Below, in pieces: positions 46,372-58,555 of a stretch of 64,000 nt of DNA. The notes under the pieces were generated by a model that was not told the DNA's origin, ran no database searches, and saw only the letters and a program-made list of their open reading frames with translations. Positions within the stretch are counted from its first letter, which is position 1. Each line of letters opens with the position of its first letter. A program made the translations under genes and the position numbers. Origin of the DNA: Iris pallida (taxonomy: Eukaryota > Streptophyta > Magnoliopsida > Asparagales > Iridaceae); NCBI GenBank assembly GCA_029216955.1, contig JANAVB010003400.1, positions 10,887,654 to 10,951,653 of the forward strand, in the 5' to 3' direction.

Positions 46372-47775
46372 ATGCCAGCTGGGGTAGGCGTTTCAGCAGC
46401 TTTTGGAGGAGCCCCACCAGCAGTGAGGCATGAGCCGAGTCTGGTGATTCCGGATGTACTTATTCAGCAGCAGCAGCCACCTGCAGAGACGATTGACGCC
46501 GTTCAGCTGTTAGCCTTCTTCCGGCAGTACATGGAGGGTCAGCAGACCCAGCAGCAGGGCCAGACAGCAGAGCTCACACGAGGCATTGAGCTGGCAATGA
46601 CTGCGGTAGAGAGAGTCATAGCTCAGCCAGCGGCAGCCCCGTAGCCGTACCAGCCACGGGAGAAGGGCATCCAAGATTTCCAGAAGATGCACCCGAGAGA
46701 CTTCCGAGGGACAGAAGGGATCTTGTATGCCGATGAGTGGATCGAGCATATAGAGGAGATTTTCAGGTTGGCTGAGATCCCGACGAGGCTCCAGATAGAG
46801 GCAGCGGCCAGCATGATGCAGGATCTGGCCCGTACATGGTACCAGACCGACCCGAGGGTCGGTACAGCAGGACAGACTTGGGCAGCATTCAAGAAGCTGT
46901 TCAAGGAGAAGTTCTTTCCAGACGCAGCGCTGGAAGCCCTCGAGACCCAGTTCGAGGCCCTAGTCCAGGGGAACCAGTCTGTGGAGGAGTACGCAGGAGA
47001 GTTCTGCCGCCTGAGCAGATTTATGGATGACTTGTCAGAGACGACGAAGGCCCGGAGGTTCCGGAAGGGCTTGGTAAAGGAGGTCAAGTCCTACACCAAG
47101 AATGCCCGCAGCACTACATTTGAGGAGATCCTGGTGGACGCTTTAGCTGCAGAGGATGATCTTGAGCTTAGGCTCAAGAGGGGGCGAGACTCCCAGGGAG
47201 GCAGCAGTAGCGGAGGACCGGCCAAGAGGCCGCACATTCAGCATCAGTTTCAGCAACAGTTCCAGGGTCACGGCCATCAGCAGGGACAGCAGCAGCCCAG
47301 ACAGCATCAGGCACCCAGACAGCAGGCAGTCAGTTGCCCCTACTGCAAGAAGCCGGGGCATGGATGGGGTGAGTACAGGAGGAGGCTGGGCAGGTGCCTA
47401 CAATGTGGAGCAGCGGACCACCAGCTGAGGGAGTGTTCCCAGTACATAGGCACAGCACCAGGAGGAGGAGCCAAGGCTCCGGTAGGCCAGCAGCGGGGAC
47501 CGTTACCGACGCAGCAGCAGAGATTTGTGCAGTATCAGCATCAGGCTGGAGGAGGCCAGCAGGGGCGAGCTTACGCCATGACAGTCGAGGATGCTCAGGC
47601 AGTGGGAGAGGTGCTTGCAGGTTCTGTTCTTTTCGATTCCATTTCCATCTTGCCTCATTATATCTATCTTGAAATTCAATTCCATCTGTTCTTATCTGCT
47701 TCCTTATCTGTTGATAAGTTGATCTGGCATTTCCTTTCGATTTGGTTTTCTTCTGAGATGAACCATATGGGCTAG
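46372..47775 (+). pseudogene. Gypsy-4 gag, broken and fused to non-coding sequence
   Basis: Ty3/gypsy gag (retrotransposon capsid domain). The frame 46372-46644 ends at TAG 46642-46644 and continues in the same frame from 46645. HPRDFRGTEGILYADEWIEH and VEEYAGEFCRLSRF are capsid features. Two zinc knuckles follow: CPYCKKPGHGWGEY, with the last Cys replaced by Tyr, and an intact CLQCGAADHQLREC. Identity ends after AYAMTVEDAQAVGEVLAGSVLFD (about 47635), where protease should begin. The remaining frame to 47775 is unrelated. An upstream ATG at 46271 starts a different frame (MVETRSHRQGQG), so the N-terminus is frameshifted. Confidence 0.85.
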
Positions 47776-48120
47776 GTCACCCAGTTATGAATCTAGAATC
47801 TTCGGCAGTCGTGTTTAGCTGGCATAGTGAGGACATATAGTCAGATTTAGGAAGTATTTCTCGGGTGTGGGAATTTAAGATATTCGCTGCCAAGCATGCG
47901 GCAATGCGAAAATTTTAAAATACCATAATTCTAGAGGTATGTACCTTAGTCGAGGACTCTGTGATTATCGTAGCCTTGCTCACTAGCATGACAAAGATTC
48001 TGAGTATCATGATTTTGGACAGACGTATATGATTATCTGACGGTGTGTTTGAGACTTTGATTGTGGGGTGTTTGACCTAGGAGACTACTACCATTTTAAT
48101 TTCGAGGACGAAAATTTTCT
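47776..48120 (+). other. Gypsy-4 non-coding interior replacing pol
   Basis: No pol motif is found here. The segment ends with TTTCGAGGACGAAAAT, the conserved sequence before gypsy polypurine tracts, so the 3' end of the interior is retained while pol is missing. Confidence 0.7.
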
Positions 48121-48134
48121 AAGGAGGGTAGACT
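48121..48134 (+). other. Polypurine tract of Gypsy-4
   Basis: AAGGAGGGTAGACT directly before the 3' LTR start TGTAACACCC. Confidence 0.8.
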
Positions 48135-51100
48135 TGTAACACCCAGTTTCTAAAATAAGGTTAATTTTGAAATTTTGTATTTTAATTTATTTAATTATGA
48201 TATTTAAATGATAATATGATTTTTGGTGATTTTTTTAATCATTTAAAACTATTTTAAGTTATGGCTTATGATTTGGTGTTGACTAGTGTAACCTTAGAGC
48301 CTAGCCATGTGATTAGGATGTTTGACTAGTACATCATAGCCTAGAGGGTATTTTGGTCTTTTTAGAATTTATTTAAATTTATTATGATTTATGGGGATTT
48401 GTGTGATTTTGATATTAATTAAATATTGCTATGTGTTGTGTTAGTCATGACTAGTTGAGACTAGGAGACTAACCTAGTGACTAACCTAGGTTAAGACCAC
48501 TTGGTTAGGTTAAGTAAACTTGGTTAGACCTAATTTAGTTAGATTTAAGTCATTAGAACTTGTTTGGAGAGTTTTGGAGTTGATTAGGCTAAATGGCTCA
48601 TGACTTCATAAGTCATGATTAATGATTTGAGACTTAAAGCCCATAGGCCCACACCATGTAGCCAAACCTAAACCTAATCAGCCCATGGCAGCCACTATTG
48701 ATCATTTTCCCCTATTTAATCCCCTCCTAGTTTTTAGGGCTAGCCTCTTTTAAGGTTCTTTCAAAAGTTCTAAGGAAAGAGGTGAGTTCCATATTCCAAA
48801 ATTCATTAAAAATCTATTTTAAATCCTTTCTTCCCCAAACCAATTCCATTAGGACCTAAAATCAACCCTCTTGCTGCTGGTATATTTTGTTTGCAGGAAG
48901 ACATCAATTTGTGGGACTTGGTGGCTTGAAGAGTTCATCCCACTTGGAGACTTTTTCATCCATTGTGCATCAATAGGTATAACTCCCAATACCCTATTAA
49001 ATTCCTGTTTAAATCCATTTTAGGAAGGCCCTAGCCCTACCCCGACTGTAGGATAGGCTAAACCTAGGGTTCGAATTCGTTTCGTGTCCGTATCGGACAC
49101 GTATCAATAGGTTGCTTTTAGTGTTCGACGAAATGTCCCAAAGGACACTTCGTTCAGATTTCAGGGAAGTTTTTGAATAGGAATATAGTCCTAGGGCTTG
49201 CTTATGGGTTTTGAGTGTCGTCCTGAGGTTTCTGTGTCGTGTCGAGTCAGGGTCGACACGTGCACGCGCGGGTTCGTGGCGCGCGCACGAGCACAGTAGC
49301 TCCCCTGCTACCAGTGTGCTCGTGCGGGCTGCACAGGACACGAGGACATCTAAAAATTGACACTGAGCAAGGGGCAGTGTCTGTCATGACACTCCCCAAG
49401 TCTCGTGACAGTTGGTGTCGTGTCGGACACGAAAACTCGTGTGCATGGGGAAGGCCTGTGTGGTTCAGTGTTTGAGTTGTTCTATTGATTAAACCCGATT
49501 TCTAATGGATTGTTTCCTGTTTTAACTTGCTATTATGGATCCTAATATGTTGAATGATATGTGGTAGATTAGGTTTGCATAGTAGTTAGTGATTTGGAAT
49601 GTGTTTGGTCTCTAGCATGAGTTTGGGTTCACCAACACACTGACACATGATTCTATTATTTCCAGTTTTCTAAATTGTTATTGTCTAATGATTTTAATCC
49701 CTGGGTGATGTTTAATACTTAGTTTTTGATTCTAATCATGTCTCCTATATACGTTGTCTTACCATGGTCAAGTTGATGTTTCATAATATATATTGAACTG
49801 ATTTTTATGGTTAAATGATCTTCAAAGCTGAACATGGATTTCCTGTCCTTTCTTTCTAACTGAGATTAGAGAACTGTTATTGATTTTTCCTATCCTTTCT
49901 TTCTAACTGAGATTCAAATGGGACTGTATATGAGTATGGTGTATAGGTTTAATTGAAAGTTGGGTTTTGCCTTTGGCAATCTGAGAAAACAGTGTACTGA
50001 AGTACACTGGTTTTTCCTGGGTATTCTCATGAACTGAGTTTTGTTCTCAAAACCTGAGAATTCAGTGAGTAGCTCACTGTTGAGCCCTGTCTTTTGAGTT
50101 ATGTAAAACCTGAGATTGGAAGAGGCAATGTATTGGTTTCCCTTCCTTTCTTCCCATTTGATTTGAGTTTCCAGTTGATACAAAACCTGAGATTGAGTTG
50201 TTTAACCTAGTTGTAGACTGTTTTGGGGGTTCAACAGAAATATATGAGTTTGGTTTTGATGTGTGTAATACACTGCTTCATTAAACTGTGCCTCATGTTT
50301 TGAATCTGATATTTTGGTGGGTGATTTAAACTTGTTGATGTGGGACTTCAACCTGAGTTTACACACGGTCCTATTCACTGTTACTGCATCACACACACTG
50401 TCCTTCCTTCACTGATTTTAAAGCCTGCCAATACCTTCCTGTGTTCCTGAGTACACAGACACCCTTCTCATCCTTTCACTGTCTAGAATCCCTGTATACA
50501 CTCTTCATTGATAAATTCCTGTACACATATGTGATGATGGTTCCTGTATTATATCACACACACATGTTACTCTTATTTCCTGTCACATTTTCTGCTGTAC
50601 AGTTCACACACACACACACTTTGCACTGTAAAATTCCTACATACACAAGTATACACACACACATGCTTCCTCCCCATATGCATTTTCATGTGTATATTAT
50701 ATATCTATGTACATATGTGTGGTGTAATGTATCTATATATATGTGTTAAATGTATATCTATATGTATACATATAATATTAGCCTAGGAATGCATAGTGTT
50801 ACTTCAATAATTGTATCTATATATATAATGTTGTATATGCATAGGCATATATATATTGTAATGTCAATATGATGTTGTGTGGGTTACATATATAGTCTAT
50901 AGGTTATAAATTCTAAGTTATATTATATAGAGATACATGTGTAGGCTATATCATTATTTTGGATAACCACATCTATATGTGATTTCCTGCTAATTTATAT
51001 CAATGGATGCATGTGAGTTTTCCTATATTAGAGTATATAGTCATATTGTACTTGTGTATTATTTTAGAGATAGAATAGCTTTGTGTAGGTGTATTAAGGG

Positions 51101-52569
51101 TTGTTAGACTTGGTTTGGCCTATGGTTGTGCCTGTGTGTCAGTGTTAGCCTAGAATAGACTTGTACAGTCCTGTTAGACCTAGAATAGACTGGTTAGACT
51201 AGTATAGACTAGTTTGACTCAGGTTTGACTTGGTTGACCTAGTTTGACTTCTAGGGTTGACCAAAGTTGACCAAGAGTTGACTTTGGTCTAGATTGACCT
51301 AGATTCATGTAGAATGCATTGATTTGCATCTTATTGTCATTGTAGACTCATAGTGACTTGCACTGTTCTATAGGAGACAGACACCACTCCTCGGACAGTC
51401 TATATTCTCTCAGATTCACCAGTTACAGGCGAGTACATTCTCTGATCATTTCATATCCTGTTTAGAATTATTTTTCTGCTTTAAATTACTTTACTTGATA
51501 CTGTCACGTTGGTCACACGGATTGGTACTATATGGATCTTTTCATGGGATGTTATCCCCCTCGGAAGCATCGGATACTGCATGTTTTGTCCGTTTCATGA
51601 ATCATCACGTATCTCTATGCTTCCTCTGATTCACGAACCGCTTGTGACACATGTACTCTCATGTTCACAAAGCCATCATGAATCACCTTCACGTATCACT
51701 CATTTTATGAGCCATGTGAAGTTTCACGAACCTTAACATAACTTGAACAGATCTTTGTGTATCGATTGGGGATGGGGGAGTGGAAATAGACATGTAAATA
51801 TTACCCAAGTAGCTGTAGTCATGAACCACTCTCTTAGCTGTAGTCATGAACCTCCTATGCCATTCATATGTTTATATTTTACTCTGACTCACTAGTCACT
51901 ATTAGTTCTCTATGTATAGTAGATATTTCTATTACAGTTCTCTCTCTGTTTACATACTGTATTTCTTCAGTTCATGTATCTTACTTTACTGTATGATTAT
52001 ATTTTCTAACCTGCTATGATCTGTTGAGATGTACTGTACTCGCTCCTGTCCTGACTGGACCTGTTGAAAATATTACAGAGGATGAGGAGGAGGCCCTATG
52101 TACCACCTATTACGGAGCAGGCTTAGACGACACCTGCGACCTGGTTCCTCTGGAGGATCCAGCTGCAGTACAGGATGCTACTCCCAGAGTCTAGGCTAGA
52201 TAGCTGGGCTTTAGTTTTCTTTCAGCTTTGTTATTTGATTTTCAGTTGTTCTTCTGAGATGTTGTTATATTTAGAGACTTGTTTTGAGCCGGATGTTCTT
52301 GAGTTGTTATCTTAGACACTTAGACTTTCTCCCTCTTATTTGTATTACATTGTGCTTTTGATCTCTCTATCTACCTTTACTATTCTGTATCTGCCTTAGA
52401 TGTGATTGAGACTGTTCTGTTATGTCACCTCCATTCGGAGTGTATATACTGTACAGGTACCTTTTATTGTTAGATGACTGACCTAGGACAGCGTTCTACC
52501 GCCGACACTGCGGCGTAGGCTGGGCGTTGTTACGTTCTCGTACCCTCACAGTGGGTGCAGGTCGTGACA
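48135..52569 (+). repeat. Gypsy-4 3' LTR
   Basis: 4,435 bp, colinear with the 5' LTR. One small insertion near 48898 (AAGACATCAATTT) and scattered substitutions distinguish it. Donor-like site at 51428 and acceptor at 52078. Confidence 0.95.
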
Positions 52570-52645
52570 TTTACAGCATGACCTTTTATGGCACCAAAAT
52601 GTACGCCATGAAAGATCTTTTACGGCGTGTTTCGCATGTCCTGAA
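52570..52645 (-). repeat. CACTA right subterminal remainder
   Basis: It continues the subterminal repeats after Gypsy-4, with ACGCCGTAAAAG-like words on the minus strand. Confidence 0.75.
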
Positions 52646-52665
52646 TGATCATTTTTCTTGTAGTA
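52646..52665 (-). repeat. CACTA right terminal inverted repeat
   Basis: On the minus strand TACTACAAGAAAAATGATCA. The first base is T where the family has C. Confidence 0.85.
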
Positions 52666-52674
52666 AAGGGGTAC

Positions 52675-52965
52675 CAGGGCCGGCCCTGAGTTGATGGTGG
52701 CCCAAGGCAAAACTTTCAAAATAGGCCCCCTATACATAATGTAAAAAAAAATGTAAGTGTAACAAAAACTTGCTTCCACCAAGATTTGAACCAAGGACCT
52801 CTAAAGCAAAAGTCTGACATTAAAACCGCTACACTACAATGTTTTTATGTTAAGAAGAGCACATGATATACACTAGTCCTCTTGTAGATAGATGCATGTT
52901 GGTGCCCCTTTTGTCGGAGGGCCCTGGGCCGTCGCCCAGCCTGCCCTGGGAAAGGGCCGTCCCTG
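52675..52965. mobile_element. hAT-type MITE with tRNA-like core
   Basis: 291 bp with an 8-bp target duplication AGGGGTAC (52667-52674 and 52966-52973) and terminal inverted repeats CAGGGCCGGCCCT and CAGGGACGGCCCT (right end read backwards). These are hallmarks of hAT elements. It has no transposase. It sits in the Gypsy-A reverse transcriptase right beside the CACTA end; its duplication overlaps the CACTA target bases. Confidence 0.9.
52778..52841 (-). other. tRNA-like sequence inside the MITE
   Basis: On the minus strand GTGTAGCGGTTTTAATG resembles a tRNA A box and GGTTCAAATC (52783-52792) a B box, about 35-45 bp apart. It is too diverged to be a functional tRNA gene. Confidence 0.4.
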
Positions 52966-52973
52966 AGGGGTAC

Positions 52974-53467
52974 TTGTTCTTCAACATCACCGCATTAAAA
53001 GCTCTATAATCGATGCACATGCGCACTGTCCCATCTTTCTTTGGTACGAACACGATGGGTGCTCCCCATGGTGACGTACTGGCACAGATATACCTCTTCT
53101 CTAACAATTCGTCTATCCGAGTCTTCATTTCTAGTAACTCCTTAGGTGCTAACCGGTATACCCGAGATGAAATAGGTTCGGCTCCTGGAATGAGTTCTAT
53201 AGAAAACTCGATATCTCTATCGGATGGCAATCCTGGCAACTCTTCTGGAAATACATCTTGGAACTCGGTGATGATTGGATTTTAAGGAATGTCATCCATA
53301 AACATATGAGTCCCTAATATAGGTAGATCACTTCTTTCTTTCGCTCCTCTAACAAACTCAAAATCTGGCTCATTTGGTGGTCTAAAGATAATGCTACCTC
53401 TATGACAGTCAAGGGATGCATAATACTTACTCAACCAGTCTGTCCTAAGAACTACATAAAAATTTAG
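52974..53467 (-). pseudogene. Gypsy-A protease end and N-terminal reverse transcriptase
   Basis: Minus-strand continuation of the Gypsy-A pol. 53282-53467 holds the end of the protease region (LRTDWLSKYYASLDC). 52974-53239 holds the reverse transcriptase start ([45 protein letters not shown]) and ends in KNKYP, which joins LPCIDHLF at 31567. A TAA between the parts breaks the frame. It is truncated at 53467 by the Gypsy-5 LTR. Confidence 0.9.
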
Positions 53468-56400
53468 TGTCACGACCCGCTCCCGAATAATCAAATACGA
53501 GTCGGACACGCCCAGCCTTCGTCGTTAGACAAGACGAAGTAAGCTGTACCAAACTAGGAAAATTTAACCAGATGAACATGAATAAGTACAAATCACAGCA
53601 TCTATAAACGAATCACAGAATCAAAGTACATGTTTAAGAGTTATTACATTCATCCAGCTAAAATAAAGTCTGACTGTCTCAAGTACTAACAAAATATAAA
53701 CTGCTAAGGTAATGCACTATGCTTCCTCAGCCTCTAAGTCCAGAGCAACACCAGCTGACTCTACTGCATCTACAGGCTCTCGGCCATAGTATGTATCACA
53801 CAAAGCCTCCATCTCACCTGCAACATATCCTAGTCAGGAGTGGAGCAAAGTACAGTTCTAGGTAATGAATAAGAACATCATGATATGGAAATGAGTAAAG
53901 GAGACATGAATATGAAATATAAGAAATGAACAAAAAAGTACAGGAATGTAAGTACAGGAAATAAAGTACAGGAATGTAACTATGAACCTGCAGTACAAGA
54001 CATGACATATGCACAATGTTTGAAATACAACTAGCCTATGTGACCGGCTGGGGTGAGTACAGGAGCATGTATAGGAGTACATGAATATCAGTACGGCTTA
54101 GGGCCCGCGTGCATGATGCGAGGCCTAAGCTATCTACATGAATATAGTAATCGGGTTTGGTCACATAGCTAGTGTATTTCTCCACCCGACACAAGTAAGT
54201 ACAAGAACAGGAAACTACATGGGTACAAGATATCGTTTCATGACGTGTCACGAGAAAAGTACAAGATATGTAAATGTACAAAAACCATAGAAATATACTT
54301 GTCTTGCTCCGGGAAAGTACGGGTAATGATCGGGGCTAGATGTCCTCATGTTTTAAATGATTTACAAGTTGATTAATTTCTAATTTATGACAATTGATAA
54401 TTCATAGGCTAAAACTATATTTCTTATTAACATTCATGTACTACTGCTAAACCCAACTCGAACTACAATATTTAATTTGTAACACTCAACATCACAGTCT
54501 GAAAGGGTCCAACATCAATTCAGAATCATAAAATAGTAGTCTAGCAGCTACTACAAAAATGAAAGAAATTATCCATTCTTGATAACTCAGCACTTCTCCA
54601 TAATTTGTAAAGAAAATATCCCAAATGCTACTACTCCCTTCCTACCAGCATAAGGACATCCCAAGTCCTTCCCTTAAATCAAATGGTCGACCAGAACTGT
54701 AAACTTACCAACATGACATAACAAGAACATACCAACATCAAATTATGTTTTAATAAACATGCAGAACTTCAACCACCATAAAATTAGGTACAACTTTCCC
54801 AAGCAATTCAGTAGCCTGCTACTTCACTAAGAGCTAAATAGCCCAAACCCTCTACTGGCTGATGGTCCCCAACTTTTCATATATTAGAGAAACATAAACT
54901 GATTCATTCAAAATTTAGCAACTCACACATAAAAGATTTATTCAAAATTTTATAATACACAACTCATTAATCACAAATTCTAAAGTCAAAATCTTAAAAT
55001 AATAATTGTACAGGAAATCAGAGTATAACTCATCAATTGGTAGCCCCTCAATCGCCACCCCAAAAATGGACACTGCTACAAACTTCTGCAATTTTCTGGG
55101 TAGGAACATGGTCGACTTCTTGGTCTCCACTCTGGACACACACTCCCTATGACAGCTAGAACCAACACCCACTATCCATCACTATTGCAACACTGGTACC
55201 ACCTTGGATACGAACTCAACCCTCCCCCGGACACAAAATACGACACATGAAAGGAAATACAAACATACTTAGAGTTACGATCAGAACAACTAAGAAATCA
55301 AGGAGATAAGAAGAAGTTTACCTGGAATGCAAATCTGAAACCAAGAATCACACAAGGGATCCGACTCTTCTACACGTACCAGACACGATCAACAGCTTGT
55401 TGCCAACAACGAATTGATAAGGGTTCAATAAAACCACTCGATTGCCACAACTCAGAAATTCCAAAAGATTTAGTCCAATACTAACAATTTGCAATTCATA
55501 GACACAAAATCAAAGTAATTCTTACCGAGCTGATGTGATTAATTGAATCACAGATTCTTGGATTTAACCAATCAATTCAGACAACAGTCCTGAAATTATC
55601 AAACATAAGGAGAAAGTAATCGATCAAGATCTAATGATTCAACTACTGCAATTTAGCAAAGCAGTATCGTCTCACCAATAATACGAGTTGGAATGATGAA
55701 GAAATTGACTGATCAATTACAAAATTCTCCTAGACAGCTGCAAATCCAAACAGGGAAGCAAAAATAATCAAAATCGATAAATCTAAACCGTCATCAAGAA
55801 TTTTTAGATTCACAAGGAATAATTAATACTCACTGGAGGTAAGCTTTCTCGTCAAACTAGTCGAGCATCGATACCGCTGTCGAAAAAGAGGATCGATCTA
55901 GCTCAACAGTAAATCGATGAAACAACCTCGTTCGATCCGTTCAGTAGATTGAAGAAAGAGCTGTAAAATTCATCCATAATGAGAAATTGCTAAATTGACC
56001 AATTTAAAAGCAAGCAGAAACTCAAAATTGGTTCGAATGTCGATCGACTTACTGTTGTGGTGACGATCACTGGAGAAAGTAGTGATCCGCGGAGGAGGAC
56101 ACGATCAACGCCGGAGAAACTTAGAGAAGTAGTCGTTCCACGAAGGAATTTGGTCGGAGAAGCTCGAAGGAGAACGAAGTGGCTCTGGGAAGAATCGTCC
56201 GGCCGATCCCGAGAACAGAGCCCCGCCGGAGAAGAGGCTGACTCAGCCGACGAGTCTGAAAGCCACCGCCGTCGCCGTCGTTGACACCACCGGAAGCTAG
56301 GGTTAGCTTACTGAAGAATTGGGAAAATGGGGAGAGCTCTTCAAAAGTTTAGAGATTAAAATGAGAATGAAGGACTCACTCTTTCTCCATCAGCTGCTTT

Positions 56401-56709
56401 AATAAACTCACAATTTTTACAATAAAGTCCTTCTACTAAAGGCACATTTATATCTACCCCTCCCCCTTTTCACTAATTACACAATCAGTCCAAAAATCTG
56501 TTAGAAAAGTGGTTATAAGTTGTTAGGGAGTGGGGACCACTCCAAATAGATTTAAAAATTAGTTATTTGCCAAAATTCAAATCTCCCTCCAAAAGTAATC
56601 ATGAAATATTTATTTAAAAATATTTAATCAAAAACTATTATTATTTGAAATGATTTTAAAATCAAACTTATTATTAAAATATTTCTCAAAATAGGGAGGT
56701 GGAGTTACA
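53468..56709 (-). repeat. Gypsy-5 3' LTR
   Basis: 3,242 bp. The left edge TGTCACGACCC and right edge GAGTTACA give TGTAAC..GTGACA on the minus strand. Intron-like signals: CATTCCAG|GTAAAC at 55322 and TCCTGACT..GTTGCAG at 53818, followed by an exon-like frame. A GAAGGA- and CCGTCG-rich stretch near 56050-56285 gives a 75-codon plus-strand frame that I do not treat as a gene. TTTAG at 53463-53467 is the presumed target duplication, unverifiable here. Confidence 0.85.
53717..53817 (-). other. Exon-like frame near the end of Gypsy-5 LTR
   Basis: After the acceptor at 53818 the frame reads EMEALCDTYYGRE and ends with an acidic tail and TAG about 33 codons on. It has the same position, apparent phase and motif as in Gypsy-4. 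Confidence 0.45.
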
Positions 56710-56726
56710 AATCTCTCCCCCTTAAA
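56710..56726 (-). other. Polypurine tract of Gypsy-5
   Basis: On the minus strand AAGGGGGAGAGATT precedes TGTAACTCC. The conserved GAATTTTGAGGACGAAAT lies just upstream. Confidence 0.8.
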
Positions 56727-56849
56727 ATAATTTCGTCCTCAAAATTCGAGAGACAACAAAGCAAAATCACGATTAATTGTTTTAACACAAGTCATTTATT
56801 GAATTTAAAAAAAATTAACCAAAATACAATCAAGCAAACAATCTAGGAT

Positions 56850-58063
56850 AGCGCTTTCGCATCTCGTCCTCGCTTTCCCATGTGGACTCTCCCGAAGAGT
56901 GATGTCTTCACATGACGTGGACAAGTGGAATAGTCTGATTCCACAATTGTTTCTCCCTCCGATCGAGGATCTCCACTGGCTGCTCCTCGTAGGTCAAGCT
57001 CGGACCCACCTCTAGCTCTGAGTAGTCCACCACATGACTCAGATCCGGAATGTAGCGTCGAAGCTGAGACACATGAAAAATGTCGTATACTTTCTCCAAG
57101 CTAGCTGGAAGCGCTAATCGATATGCCACCTCGCCAATCCGTGCCGTCACGTCGAAAGGCCCGATATACATCGGACTGAGCTTTCTGCCTCTGTCGAAAC
57201 GAATGATGCCTCTGGTCGACGAGATCTTCAGGAACACTCTATCCCCAACTGCGAACTCCAGTGGCCGTCTGCTGATGTCCGCCCAGTGCTTCTGCCGATC
57301 CTGTGCAACTCTAAGACGCTCTCTGATCAATTTGACCTTCTCCGCTAAGTCTATCACCATCTCTAGCCCAAGCAAAGTCCTCTCCCTAACGTCGTCCCAA
57401 GATAATGGTGTGCGACAACTCCGTCTATATAGTGCCTCAAACAGGGTCATCTCGATGCTAGCCTGATAACTGTTGTTATAGGCAAACTCCACAAGATGCA
57501 AGTGATCCTCCCACAAACCATCGAAGTCGAGTACGCAAACTCACAGCATGTCCTCCAATGTCTGAATAGTCCTCTCGGACTGCCCGTCCGTCTGTGGATG
57601 ATAGGCGGTGCTGAACTTCAACTATGACCCCAAGCTCAGCTGTAGGCTCCTCCAGAAGTGTGATGTGAAGCGGCTATCCCTGTCTGAGACAATGCTCACT
57701 AGAATCCATGAATCTGCACGATCTGTCGCATGTAGAGGTCTTCAAGCTTCTCGATCGATAGCCCTACCTTGAACGAAATAAAGTGAGCGGATTTCGTCAG
57801 TCTGTCCACGATAACCAAATAACATCCTTGCCTCCAGGCGTACGCAGTAAACCAAAGATGAAGTCCATGGTGATGTGTTACCACTTCCTTTCTGGAATAG
57901 GTAAAGGCTGGAGTAATCTTGCTGGTCTCTGGCGCTCCGTCTTAACCTGCTGACACACGAGGCATCTGGAAACAAATCTGGCAACCTCTCGTTTCATCCC
58001 ATACCACCATACATACTCTCGCAGATCCTTATACATCTTGGTAGATCCAGGATGAATAGAATA
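56850..58063 (-). pseudogene. Gypsy-5 integrase, broken
   Basis: 56908-57516 encodes the C-terminal half: YNNSYQASIEMTLFEALY, KLSPMYIGPFDVTARIG and FHVSQLRRYIPD. The 57699-57884 frame carries the core start (LTKSAHFISFKVG). Between them, DGQSERTIQTLE-like codons are visible near 57550-57600 with stops. A stop at 56908 separates the chromodomain-like tail STWESEDEMRKRYPRLF. Confidence 0.85.
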
Positions 58064-58555
58064 CTACGACTGGTGGGCTTCCTGCATAACCTTCTCCCGC
58101 AAATCCTTGGGCACACACAACTGGTTTCCGTGCCTCAGGGATCTATCCTCTGCAATAATGAAATCATCCAACAATCCTTCCTCTGCCTGGCCTCTGAGAC
58201 ATCGGATTCCCTCATCTAGAAACTGGGCCTCCTTGATTTTACCTAACAATCCTGACTGTATCTGCATGTGCATCAGCTGCCCTCCAACTCCTGGAAGAAC
58301 AATCTCGATCCACAGACTCTTAAGATCCTCTAGAAGATGTCGATCCATAGTGAGAAACATAGCAACATGATATCGACTAAGAGCATCTGCTACTACATTC
58401 GCCTTCCCAGGGTGGTATTGCAGATTGATGTCAAAATCCTTCATGAGTTCCAGCCATCTGTGCAGCCTCATATTCAGTTTCTTCTGAGTAAAAACATACT
58501 TCAAGCTTTTATGGTCCGTGAAGATGTCCACTCTCTCTCTATACAGATAGTTCTT
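58064..58555 (-). pseudogene. Gypsy-5 RNase H end and integrase N-terminus
   Basis: 155 codons with [13 protein letters not shown] and [11 protein letters not shown] (RNase H), then a linker towards the integrase zinc finger. A stop near 58557 separates it from the upstream RNase H start where relatives read [11 protein letters not shown]. Confidence 0.85.

Larger units (their letters stand above)
41614..52569 (+). mobile_element. Gypsy-4, gag-only element with 4.4-kb LTRs
   Basis: LTRs at 41614-46027 and 48135-52569, TGTAACACCC to ATGACA or GTGACA, with target duplication TTTAC (41609-41613 and 52570-52574) inside a CACTA subterminal repeat. The 2,107-bp interior has a primer site, gag remnants and a polypurine tract, but no protease, reverse transcriptase or integrase. 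The LTRs make up about 80 percent of the element and look only about 1 percent different by eye, so the insertion is young even though the element is non-autonomous. It resembles a large-LTR derivative of a chromovirus. Confidence 0.93.
31569..52665. mobile_element. Non-autonomous CACTA transposon carrying two nested retrotransposons
   Basis: The left end is CACTGCAAGAAAATG (31569). The right end read backwards is TACTACAAGAAAAATG (52665), so both match the CACTA family start with one altered base each. The 3-bp target duplications are AAT (31566-31568) and AAG (52666-52668). Joining the flanks restores the Gypsy-A codons [12 protein letters not shown], which proves the boundaries. Without Copia-3 and Gypsy-4 the element is about 2.5 kb. 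It has subterminal repeats at both ends and no transposase, so it depended on one elsewhere. Confidence 0.92.

Noticed and set aside
52778..52841. Functional tRNA gene
   Set aside because: Stems cannot be completed and the sequence lies within a MITE with clear ends; only A- and B-box-like words remain.
56057..56284. 75-codon Arg/Ser/Glu-rich plus-strand frame
   Set aside because: Antisense within the Gypsy-5 LTR, produced by GA-rich and CCGTCG-rich sequence.
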